The notes below the pieces were generated by a model. It made no database searches, was not told the origin of the DNA, and saw only the letters and a list, made by a program, of their open reading frames with translations. DNA of 64,000 nucleotides from positions 62,001 through 126,000 of the forward strand of contig UQNZ01000003.1 of assembly GCA_900542525.1 (NCBI GenBank), read 5' to 3'. Made by a program: the position numbers and the translations under genes. The DNA is from an uncultured Eggerthella sp. Its GTDB lineage: Bacteria > Actinomycetota > Coriobacteriia > Coriobacteriales > Eggerthellaceae. Positions 44,670 through 52,505 of this stretch are shown here, piece after piece. How positions within the stretch are numbered: the stretch's first letter is position 1; every line of letters starts with the position of its first letter.

Positions 44670-45989
44670 TCAGTTTCTACGATCGGTAACATGTTTCGTC
44701 TTGCCGAAACTACGCTCGATTCCGCCTGGCTCGATGAGCTTCACATCGGACGAAACGAGCATCGTGTCCTTGAGCTTGGTCTGAATCTGCTTTCGAAAGC
44801 GATCCATCTCTTCGAAGGAATCGGTGAATGATTCTGGCAGCAGCTCAACCATGATGACCATGTGATCGAGTCCGCTATCGTTATCGACTTCGATACGATA
44901 GTGTGGGCTCACACCTTCGATGCCAGCCAAGATGTCTTCTACCTGCGAAGGGAACACATTGGTTCCGCGGATAATGAGCATATCGTCAGTGCGGGTACGC
45001 ACCTTCTTCATGCGCGCGTGGGTACGTCCGCAGGCGCACGGCTCGGTGATCACATAGCTCAGGTCGTGCGTGCGGTAACGTAATACCGGGAATGCCTGTT
45101 TATCGAGCGGCGTAAGCACCAGTTCACCTGGCACGCCTTCAGGAAGTGGCTCGCCGGTCTTCGGATCGACGATCTCCCAGAAGAAATGATCCTCAGCGAT
45201 ATGCTGCATATCGCGGCAGGCAAGGCATTCGCCCGAAACACCTGGACCCATCACCTCGGTGAGGCCGTAATTATCGGTGCAGATGATATGCATGCGACGC
45301 TCGATCTCTTCCTTGAGCGCTGGCGGACAAGGTTCACCGCCGAAGAGCCCGATGCGCAAGCTCGAGTTCTCCCAATCGAAACCATGCTTCTCGCCATATT
45401 CGCACATGTGCATCGCATAGGAAGGAGTGGCGATGAGTACGGTGGTCTGGTAGTCGTTGATCATCATGAGGTGACGTTCGGTATTGCCTGAGCCTGCCGG
45501 GATGACCATACAACCCAGATGCTCAAGGCCATAATGCAGACCAAAGCCACCGGTGAACATGCCATAACCGAACGCCATCTGAACGCGATCCGAAGGCACC
45601 ACGCCTGCCATCTGGGCCAAGCGGGCAATGCAGTCACGCCAGACATCAAGATCGTGATCGTTGTACCCTACCACGATCGGCTTTCCCGTGGTGCCCGATG
45701 AAGCATGCAGACGCACCACATCATCGAGCGGAATAGCGAAGAGACCGAACGGATAGGTATCGCGCAGCACCGACTTATCCGTGAAGGGAAGCTTGCGGAT
45801 ATCTTCGAGCGTTTGGATATCGCCCGGCACCACTCCAAGTTCTCCCATCTTCTCGCGATACCAAGGCACGCGCTCATAAGTCCACGCAACCTGATCCTTG
45901 AGCTTGGCAAGCTGCAACGCACGGATCTCTTCACGAGACATCGTTTCGATCTCGGGCTGGAACATCGGGGTGATCACTGAATTACTCAT
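44670..45989 (-). CDS. paaK: Phenylacetate-CoA ligase (first copy)
   Basis: AMP-forming aryl-acetate CoA ligase of the PaaK type (439 residues). The ATP-binding P-loop is HASSGTTGKPIVVGY, and YGLTEVMGPGV and RYRTHDLSYV are adenylation-domain motifs. The C-terminal PaaK domain carries DDMLIIRGTNVFPSQVE. It follows iorAB and a double-ACT gene on the same strand, so it likely handles phenylacetate, indoleacetate or hydroxyphenylacetate and their CoA esters. In a fermenter the reaction could run toward ATP formation, which is inference. Confidence 0.93.
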   Translation of the reverse strand: MSNSVITPMFQPEIETMSREEIRALQLAKLKDQVAWTYERVPWYREKMGELGVVPGDIQTLEDIRKLPFTDKSVLRDTYPFGLFAIPLDDVVRLHASSGTTGKPIVVGYNDHDLDVWRDCIARLAQMAGVVPSDRVQMAFGYGMFTGGFGLHYGLEHLGCMVIPAGSGNTERHLMMINDYQTTVLIATPSYAMHMCEYGEKHGFDWENSSLRIGLFGGEPCPPALKEEIERRMHIICTDNYGLTEVMGPGVSGECLACRDMQHIAEDHFFWEIVDPKTGEPLPEGVPGELVLTPLDKQAFPVLRYRTHDLSYVITEPCACGRTHARMKKVRTRTDDMLIIRGTNVFPSQVEDILAGIEGVSPHYRIEVDNDSGLDHMVIMVELLPESFTDSFEEMDRFRKQIQTKLKDTMLVSSDVKLIEPGGIERSFGKTKHVTDRRN

Positions 45990-46066
45990 GGGTTCTCGAT
46001 TCTGATATTGAATAGAATGGACGTAAGAAGATAGCGGATACTATTTGCACACAGGTAACAAGCGCA

Positions 46067-46480
46067 TTACGCTGAGAAATCAACCTGCGAAACAAGTTCG
46101 ACCGGCTGTTCAGCCAATGCAGCTTCAGCGCGCGCAACGTCTTCGACGCCGACCGCGATATAGGTTGAGATGAGCGAATAAGAATACTTCACGTTCATAT
46201 CTTGCTGGGCGATCACATCGAACACGCGCACCAGTTCACCTGGTTCATCGACAAGCTTCAAGCAGAGCACATCAGCCTGCTTGACCGCCATACCTTTTGC
46301 TTCGAGCACTTCAAAAGCGCGCTGCGGCTTATCGACCACGAACCGCGCGATGCCATAATCGCCCGTATCGCTTAACGCATAGCCTTTCACGCTGATATCG
46401 TTTTCCACGAACACTTCGAGCACGCGCTTCAGGTGACCGACCTTGCTCTCGATGAAAACGCTTAACTGGGCAACAGCCAT
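46067..46480 (-). CDS. Double-ACT-domain amino-acid-binding protein (first copy)
   Basis: Small protein of two ACT domains (137 residues). The first runs from LSVFIESKVGHLKRVLEVF to about residue 66; the second opens at VLCLKLVDEPGELVRVF. No catalytic domain is attached. ACT domains bind amino acids, so this probably senses an aromatic amino acid or a related ligand for the iorAB-paaK operon in which it sits, three bases after iorB. GGAG precedes the ATG. A similar protein lies at 50755. Confidence 0.88.
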   Translation of the reverse strand: MAVAQLSVFIESKVGHLKRVLEVFVENDISVKGYALSDTGDYGIARFVVDKPQRAFEVLEAKGMAVKQADVLCLKLVDEPGELVRVFDVIAQQDMNVKYSYSLISTYIAVGVEDVARAEAALAEQPVELVSQVDFSA

Positions 46481-46482
46481 AG

Positions 46483-47067
46483 CTACTCTCCTTGCATATA
46501 GTTGGCACCCAGATGGAATGCCTCGAGGTTGATATCGATGGTTTTGGGCGGGACATTATCACGAATGACCTCTTCCCAAAGGGAAAAATCGAACGGAAGG
46601 CTTACTGCGAGCGCACCGAGCAGCACGACATTCGCACATTTCGCCGTTCCTGCGCTGCGCGCCAATTCGCTTGCTGGAATAAGTGTTGCTCCCAATTCAT
46701 CAAGACGCTCACGCGCACGAACAGGCATCTCAGCCTTGCCCGTGAGCACGGGAAGCGGCTTGATCTCTTCATCGTCCACAACGAGCACGCCGCCTTCCTT
46801 CAGATAAGCCAGGTTGCGGAGTGCTTCTGTGGTCTCGAATGACACGATGTTGTCGGCACAACCTTCGTCGCAGACCATCGTGGAAACGTTATCGCCAAAA
46901 CGCACGACCGTGGTAACCGCGCCACCACGCTGCGCCATACCGTGAATCTCAGAAACCTTACAGCACTTCCCTGCCGCGCTCGCAACACGCGCGAGCAACG
47001 TTGCTGCAGTGATCGTGCCCTGACCACCAACGCCACAAAGCAAAATGGTGAATGTTTTATCGCTCAT
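46483..47067 (-). CDS. iorB: Indolepyruvate:ferredoxin oxidoreductase, beta subunit
   Basis: Gamma/beta-type subunit of 2-oxoacid:ferredoxin oxidoreductase (194 residues). LLCGVGGQGTITAATLLARVA is the POR gamma-domain signature, and HGMAQRGGAVTTVVRF is the second conserved block. I start at the ATG at 47067 (GGGAG upstream), eleven bases after the iorA stop. A longer frame exists but its extra 50 residues read as overlap with iorA. Confidence 0.94.
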   Translation of the reverse strand: MSDKTFTILLCGVGGQGTITAATLLARVASAAGKCCKVSEIHGMAQRGGAVTTVVRFGDNVSTMVCDEGCADNIVSFETTEALRNLAYLKEGGVLVVDDEEIKPLPVLTGKAEMPVRARERLDELGATLIPASELARSAGTAKCANVVLLGALAVSLPFDFSLWEEVIRDNVPPKTIDINLEAFHLGANYMQGE

Positions 47068-47080
47068 ATCGCGCTCCCCT

Positions 47081-48808
47081 CTACAGACGCTCGATCGCAT
47101 CGAACGCGCAGTACTGGGCGCACTGCGAGCATCCATTGCACATATCAGTATCGATCGACGAAAAGCCTGTTTCGCGATCGGTTGAAATTGCGGGACATCC
47201 CAGCGTGACACACACACCGCAGCCCGTGCAGTTTCCGTTCACATAGTATGGCTTGTCCTTCGTTTTTGAAAGCAATACACAAGGTCCGCGGAACACAATC
47301 ACGTCGAGCTCATCGCGCCCGAGCGCATCTTTGAGCGCCGCGCGTACCGCATCACGATCGAACGCATCGACCACCTGCACGTGATCGACACCGATTGCTT
47401 CTAGGATCACCGGCAGATTGAGCTCGTTGCTTTCGCGGTTTTGCAGGGTGACGCCATTGAATGGATTGCCTTGTTGGCCGGTCATGGCAGTCGTGCGATT
47501 ATCCAGGATGCAGATCGTGCCTGCACCCTTGTTATAAACCGTATTGATAAGGCTCGAAAGACCTGAATGCGCAAACGTGGAATCGCCGATCACGCCCACG
47601 ATCGGACGATGATCGCTTCCCGCCATCGCGAGTTCAAAGCCATGCGCCATCGAAACAGAGGCGCCCATGTCAAGCGTGGTGTCCATAGCTGAAAGCGGTG
47701 GCAGAGCGCCAAGCGTATAGCAACCGATATCACCCGTGACAATGGCCTTATTGCGTGCCAGCTCGCGAAAGACGATGCGGTGCGGACAACCCGCGCAAAG
47801 AGCGGGCGGGCGATTGGGGACATCGTTGGGAGTATCAAGATGCGCAGGGGTTTCTTTCCCGAACGCACGCAGAATATCTTCAGGATGAATCTCACCATCA
47901 GCAGGTAATGGAGTAACGAATTCATCCAGCGCAATACCGCATGAACGCACCGCGTCGGAAAGATAGGTCGAAGCCTCTTCGACCACATACACCTTATCCA
48001 CGCTCTCAGCGAACTGTGCAAGTGCACCCGCAGGCAGCGGCCAGGTTACCCCCAGCTTGAAGATGTTCACATCACCCAAGGCTTCTTTCACATGCTCATA
48101 GACTGCACCAGCACAGATGATACCGATGCTCGCATCGCCCTTCTCCACACGATTGAACGGACACGTTTCCACCCAATCTTTCAGCGTTTCAGTGCGCTTA
48201 GCCACAACTTTACGACGCGGCTTCGCGAATGCAGGCATCATGACCCATTTGGTAGGATCAGTTTCGTAAGGCTTCTTTTCAACCTCAGTACGATCCCCTA
48301 CATCAACAGGTGTTTTCGTGTGAGAGATGCGTACAGTGGAGCGCATCATGAAGGGAACGTCGAACTGCTCGGAAAGATCGTAGGCGCTGCGTGCGAAATC
48401 GAGTGCTTCCTGCGAATCGGCAGGCTCAAGAATGGGCACGAGCGAAGCCATGGCATAGTAGCGACTGTCTTGCTCGTTCTGTGAAGAGAACATGCCCGGA
48501 TCGTCGGCAGCGAGCAAGAGCACACCGCCGTTAACACCAGTATAAGAAGCGGTGAAAAGCGGATCAGCGCATACATTCACGCCCACGTGCTTCATCGTAA
48601 CAAGCACGCGTGCTCCCGCCGCAGAAGCGCCCATCGCAACCTCAAGCGCGACTTTCTCGTTCGGACACCATTCCGCGTAAACACCAGGAAGCGTTGCGAA
48701 GGTTTCCATGGTCTCGGTAGAAGGTGTTCCCGGATAGGCCGTGCCAATATGACATCCTGCCTCCCATGCACCACGCGCGATCGCTTCATTACCTGATAAA
48801 AATTCCAT
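47081..48808 (-). CDS. iorA: Indolepyruvate:ferredoxin oxidoreductase, alpha subunit
   Basis: Thiamine-diphosphate-dependent subunit that oxidatively decarboxylates indolepyruvate and other aryl pyruvates to aryl-acetyl-CoA, passing electrons to ferredoxin (575 residues). The N-terminal pyrimidine-binding domain starts FLSGNEAIARGAWEAG. The TPP pyrophosphate-binding domain has GDIGCYTLG and GVIGDSTFAHSGL. The C-terminus has two 4Fe-4S motifs (NCTGCGVCVTLGCP and MCNGCSQCAQYC). AAGGA precedes the ATG. It is the first gene of iorA-iorB-ACT-paaK. Confidence 0.96.
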   Translation of the reverse strand: MEFLSGNEAIARGAWEAGCHIGTAYPGTPSTETMETFATLPGVYAEWCPNEKVALEVAMGASAAGARVLVTMKHVGVNVCADPLFTASYTGVNGGVLLLAADDPGMFSSQNEQDSRYYAMASLVPILEPADSQEALDFARSAYDLSEQFDVPFMMRSTVRISHTKTPVDVGDRTEVEKKPYETDPTKWVMMPAFAKPRRKVVAKRTETLKDWVETCPFNRVEKGDASIGIICAGAVYEHVKEALGDVNIFKLGVTWPLPAGALAQFAESVDKVYVVEEASTYLSDAVRSCGIALDEFVTPLPADGEIHPEDILRAFGKETPAHLDTPNDVPNRPPALCAGCPHRIVFRELARNKAIVTGDIGCYTLGALPPLSAMDTTLDMGASVSMAHGFELAMAGSDHRPIVGVIGDSTFAHSGLSSLINTVYNKGAGTICILDNRTTAMTGQQGNPFNGVTLQNRESNELNLPVILEAIGVDHVQVVDAFDRDAVRAALKDALGRDELDVIVFRGPCVLLSKTKDKPYYVNGNCTGCGVCVTLGCPAISTDRETGFSSIDTDMCNGCSQCAQYCAFDAIERL

Positions 48809-48865
48809 GCGTAATCCTTGTTCGTGTTTTTAAAAGATTCAAAAGACTAGATCTTGAGGAACTGC

Positions 48866-49300
48866 TTATTCGACGAAACGAAGAACGAAACAGCCGATCT
48901 GCAGAAGGTCGCCCGGGTTCAACACGGCATTCTTGATCGCTTCATTGTTCACCCACACGCCGTTGAATGAATCGCGATCAGTGATGATCCATTCGCCGTC
49001 GATCTTCTCCATTTCAGCGTGGACACGCGAAACGGTCATGTCGTTGAGCATCACGCCACATTGCGGAGAACGGCCGATCTCGATGAAATCGCTCTCAAGC
49101 GGAAACACCAGACCTTCCTGCTTGCCATAGCACACGCGAAGCGACGCAGGTGCCTGATCAGCAGCATGAGCACGCTCGCCTTCAGTGTCGATAGATATCG
49201 CCTCGAATGCTTGGGTAGCATCTTGGAAATGGTAACCGCACACCGAGCAGCAATCTCCATCGTTATTCGCTTCATTCATGCACACTGGACAAGTTGTCAT
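48866..49300 (-). CDS. Zinc-ribbon plus FHA-domain protein
   Basis: 144-residue protein with an N-terminal zinc ribbon (CPVC and CSVC pairs, about residues 4-24) and a C-terminal FHA phosphothreonine-binding domain (about 55-140). The conserved FHA residues are in EIGRSPQCG, VSRVHAEM and DSFNGVWVNN. I start at the ATG at 49300 (GAGGGA upstream). FHA proteins read Ser/Thr kinase signals; no kinase gene is in the window. It lies between dacA and iorA. Confidence 0.9.
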   Translation of the reverse strand: MTTCPVCMNEANNDGDCCSVCGYHFQDATQAFEAISIDTEGERAHAADQAPASLRVCYGKQEGLVFPLESDFIEIGRSPQCGVMLNDMTVSRVHAEMEKIDGEWIITDRDSFNGVWVNNEAIKNAVLNPGDLLQIGCFVLRFVE

Positions 49301-49334
49301 ATGCTTCCCTCTTACCCCTCTATACGCCTTGCGC

Positions 49335-50768
49335 TTAGCGCGTGGCATCCGCACCATAAATGATCGGCATCGAGCTGACCACTTCGCTTTCGGCTTCCTT
49401 CGCTTGATCGCCGCCAGTAAGCCTGTTCCACCAGATGCCGATACCTTCAAGGAAGTTCGGACCGGCACAGTCTTCTGCAGCAACAAGGTCGACCGTTTTG
49501 ATGATCTCGTTATTCTGGTAATAGTTTACCGTACCCACCTTGTCTCCCACATGCACGGTGTTGGTAATGTCGTCGAAAACCACGTCTTGACTCACATTTC
49601 CGTTATAACGAAAGACCTCGACCGTCTCAGTTGGGTTGGCTATCGTTGCCTTGAAGGTCTTATCGAGCCAACCTTTATGGCTCACATTCGCCACGACGGG
49701 CGCTTGGACTTCCTGACCATTGAGTCGAAGCATGATCACTTCATCCGAAGAAGCCAACGGAACATCGATCGTATTGTCGTAGACCCAATTCCACATGGTC
49801 GTACAGTCGGTGAAACGCTGCGCTTCCGTAGTTGAATGAAGCACTATAGCATAGAGGATCTCTCCATCTCGCTCACAGGCACCTGCAAAGCACTCGCCTG
49901 CTTCTTCGGTGAACCCGGTCTTGATGCCGCAAGCACCTTCATAGACGCCTACCAGAAGGTCGGTCGACTCGAGCTGAAGATCGACCCAATTCTCTCCGCG
50001 CTTGACCGAGATCGTGGTCTTTGGCGTTGCTACGACCGAACGAAAAAGCTCGTTTTCCATAGCAGCGCGCGCCATGATGGAAACATTCTGAGCACTGCAA
50101 TGCATGTCCCCACTGAACTGATCGTAATCAAGACCATGCGGATTGCTGAAATGGGCATCATTCATGCCAAGAGCAAGCGCCTTCTTGTTCATCGCATAGA
50201 CGAATGCATCGTAGCCATTCTGCGGCATCTCGTTCTCGGGAATGCTCTTGTCCTTTTGAAGCTCTTCCAAGATCTTAGGCCCAAGCGATTCAGCCAAAGC
50301 TTGACCTGCATCGTTACCTGAAGGAATCATGAGTGCCTTGATCGCAGCTTCGAGCGTGAGCACATCTCCCGCTCTCAGCCCCGCAGTAGATTCACCGATG
50401 CTCGCCGCTTCTTGACTGACCGTGATCTCGGTCTGCGTAGGATCTCCCCCATAGTCGAGAGCAACAAGCGCGGTCATGATCTTCGTGATAGAGGCGATAT
50501 GAACTTGATCATAAGCATTACGCGCAAAGTAGATCGTGCCGTCGCTTGAAACAAGATAAGCGTATTCGGCGGCGATATTCGGCGCTTGAGCAGCAGTGAA
50601 ACCTTGCTCTTCGATGGTCTGACCGAGTACCACATCGGAATTGCGCACTTCAGCCTGAGCAACACACGGGAAAAGCGCAACGCTCAGAACAGACGCAAAT
50701 ACGCAAGCAAGAATGCCTGCGTATTTGGTACGTGCTCTATCAAGGTTATGCGAACTAGTCGAGCGCAT
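49335..50768 (-). CDS. dacA: D-alanyl-D-alanine carboxypeptidase, DacA/PBP5-like
   Basis: Low-molecular-weight penicillin-binding protein that trims the stem pentapeptide of peptidoglycan (about 477 residues). A signal peptide (about 16-40, ending AQA) is followed by the S11 peptidase domain with SITK (about 93-96), SGN (about 150-152) and KTG in GIKTGFTEEAG. A PBP5-type C-terminal beta domain and a hydrophilic tail follow, with no clear membrane anchor. I start at the ATG at 50768 because GAGG lies six bases upstream; it overlaps the end of the ACT gene by 14 bases. Confidence 0.93.
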   Translation of the reverse strand: MRSTSSHNLDRARTKYAGILACVFASVLSVALFPCVAQAEVRNSDVVLGQTIEEQGFTAAQAPNIAAEYAYLVSSDGTIYFARNAYDQVHIASITKIMTALVALDYGGDPTQTEITVSQEAASIGESTAGLRAGDVLTLEAAIKALMIPSGNDAGQALAESLGPKILEELQKDKSIPENEMPQNGYDAFVYAMNKKALALGMNDAHFSNPHGLDYDQFSGDMHCSAQNVSIMARAAMENELFRSVVATPKTTISVKRGENWVDLQLESTDLLVGVYEGACGIKTGFTEEAGECFAGACERDGEILYAIVLHSTTEAQRFTDCTTMWNWVYDNTIDVPLASSDEVIMLRLNGQEVQAPVVANVSHKGWLDKTFKATIANPTETVEVFRYNGNVSQDVVFDDITNTVHVGDKVGTVNYYQNNEIIKTVDLVAAEDCAGPNFLEGIGIWWNRLTGGDQAKEAESEVVSSMPIIYGADATR

Positions 50769-51177
50769 ACACATCCTCAGGTTTGCAGACTTCGAATCCT
50801 TCTGCAGCAAGCTTTACATCAAGCGCTGGCTCAGCCACCTTCAAGATATCGATCGCATGATCGCCTACCATGAAGCAGTGTGCATATTCGACGTTGATGT
50901 CCTTATCATCAAGATAATCGAAGAGCTTCGAGAGCGATCCAGGAACATTGGGCACCTTGACCGCAACGACGTCGATCAGCTTCGCTTGATAGCCTTCTTC
51001 TCGCAAGATGCGACAGGCTTTCTCAGGCGTGTCGCAAAAGATACGCAAGATGCCAAAATCCTTCGTGTCAGCTAGGAACATCGCCTGCATGTTGATATCA
51101 GCACGAGCGATACTGCGCACCGCAGAAGCGAGCCTGCCTTCTTTGTTCTCCAGAAATACGGTTAGTTGCGAGATCAT
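50755..51177 (-). CDS. Double-ACT-domain amino-acid-binding protein (second copy)
   Basis: 140-residue protein of two ACT domains. The first starts QLTVFLENKEGRLASAVR, the second VVAVKVPNVPGSLSKLF. It is clearly related to the protein at 46067 but diverged. Its ATG overlaps the stop of the second phenylacetate-CoA ligase (TAATG), so the two are translationally coupled. The repeated pairing of a PaaK-type ligase with a double-ACT protein suggests a functional link, probably amino-acid-responsive control. Confidence 0.88.
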   Translation of the reverse strand: MISQLTVFLENKEGRLASAVRSIARADINMQAMFLADTKDFGILRIFCDTPEKACRILREEGYQAKLIDVVAVKVPNVPGSLSKLFDYLDDKDINVEYAHCFMVGDHAIDILKVAEPALDVKLAAEGFEVCKPEDVYALD

Positions 51178-52505
51178 TATTTCAATCCTTCCCTCAGGTC
51201 GATGATGCGTTTTGCCTTACCTTCAGAGCGCTCGATGGTCTTTGGTTCGACGATCTTCACATCAACCGCAATCTGAAGATTATCTTTGAGCGCCTTCTTG
51301 AGATCTTTCGTGAGCTTCTGCAAGCGAGCTACTTCGTCGAAGGGGAAATCGGGCACGGTCTCAACCTGAAGTTCAACATGGTCGAGCGAGCCCTTAGTCG
51401 TGAGGATGAGCTGATACTGCGGAACGATCTCAGGGAACGAAACGATCTCTTCCTCGATCTGAGACGGGAAGACATTCACACCGCGCAAGATCAGCATGTC
51501 GTCGGTACGACCCGTGATGCGATCCATACGGCGGAAAGTACGCCCACATTCACACTGGCCAGTGATGATGCGAGAAATATCGCGCGTACGATAACGAACG
51601 AGCGGCGAACACTCCTTAGAGAGCGTCGTCATGACCACTTCGCCCCACTGGCCATCGGGTACAGGCTCGAGCGTCTGTGGATCAACGATCTCGATGATGA
51701 AGTGATCCTCGCAAACATGAAGGCCATTCTGTGCTTCGCATTCGCAAGCCACCCCTGGTCCCATGACCTCTGAAAGACCATAGATATCATAGACCTGGAT
51801 ACCAAGCTTATCTTGAATTTCAGCACGCATGCCCTCAGAGCAGGGCTCTGCGCCAAGGATACCTGCATGGATCTTGAATTCTTCAGCCGGCTTGTAGCCC
51901 TCTTCGATCGCCACATCAGCGATATTGAGCGCATAAGAAGGCGTGCATGCGAGCACATCAACATCGAAGTCTTTCATGAGACGCACCTGACGTTTCGTAT
52001 TGCCCGTCGACATGGGGAGCACGGTAAGACCACCGCGTTCACCGCCCTGGTGAGCGCCGAGGCCGCCCGTGAACAAACCATACCCATAGGCAACCTGCAG
52101 AACAGCATCAGAGCCACAATCTGCCGCATAGAGGAAACGAGCGAAGCAATCGCCCCACACTTCAAGGTCCTTCGCAGTGTAGCCAACCACTGTTGCGGTG
52201 CCTGTCGTGCCCGAAGAGCAGTGAATGCGAGCGACTTCATCTCGTGGCACCGCGAACATGCCGAACGGATACGCATCGCGCAGATCCTGCTTCACCGTGA
52301 ACGGGAATTTGCTCAGATCGTCGAGCGTCTTTATGTCTTCAGGTTTAACACCTGCCTTATCAAACGACTCACGATAGAAAGGAATACGCTCATAGACATA
52401 AGCGACCAATTTCTGAAGGCGCTCAAGTTGAAGTGCATCGAGCTCCTCACGTGGCATTGTTTCTAGTTCGGGCTGGTAGTACACAACGGTTCCTTTCATG
52501 CTCAT
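51177..52505 (-). CDS. paaK: Phenylacetate-CoA ligase (second copy)
   Basis: Second PaaK-type ligase (442 residues). The P-loop is HCSSGTTGTATVVGY, the adenylation motif YGLSEVMGPGV, and the C-terminal domain includes DDMLILRGVNVFPSQIE. The start ATG overlaps the stop of the VanW gene (ATGA); a second ATG six bases on is possible. It differs widely from the first copy, suggesting a different aryl-acid preference, such as indoleacetate versus phenylacetate. It is coupled to the double-ACT gene that follows. Confidence 0.93.
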   Translation of the reverse strand: MSMKGTVVYYQPELETMPREELDALQLERLQKLVAYVYERIPFYRESFDKAGVKPEDIKTLDDLSKFPFTVKQDLRDAYPFGMFAVPRDEVARIHCSSGTTGTATVVGYTAKDLEVWGDCFARFLYAADCGSDAVLQVAYGYGLFTGGLGAHQGGERGGLTVLPMSTGNTKRQVRLMKDFDVDVLACTPSYALNIADVAIEEGYKPAEEFKIHAGILGAEPCSEGMRAEIQDKLGIQVYDIYGLSEVMGPGVACECEAQNGLHVCEDHFIIEIVDPQTLEPVPDGQWGEVVMTTLSKECSPLVRYRTRDISRIITGQCECGRTFRRMDRITGRTDDMLILRGVNVFPSQIEEEIVSFPEIVPQYQLILTTKGSLDHVELQVETVPDFPFDEVARLQKLTKDLKKALKDNLQIAVDVKIVEPKTIERSEGKAKRIIDLREGLK

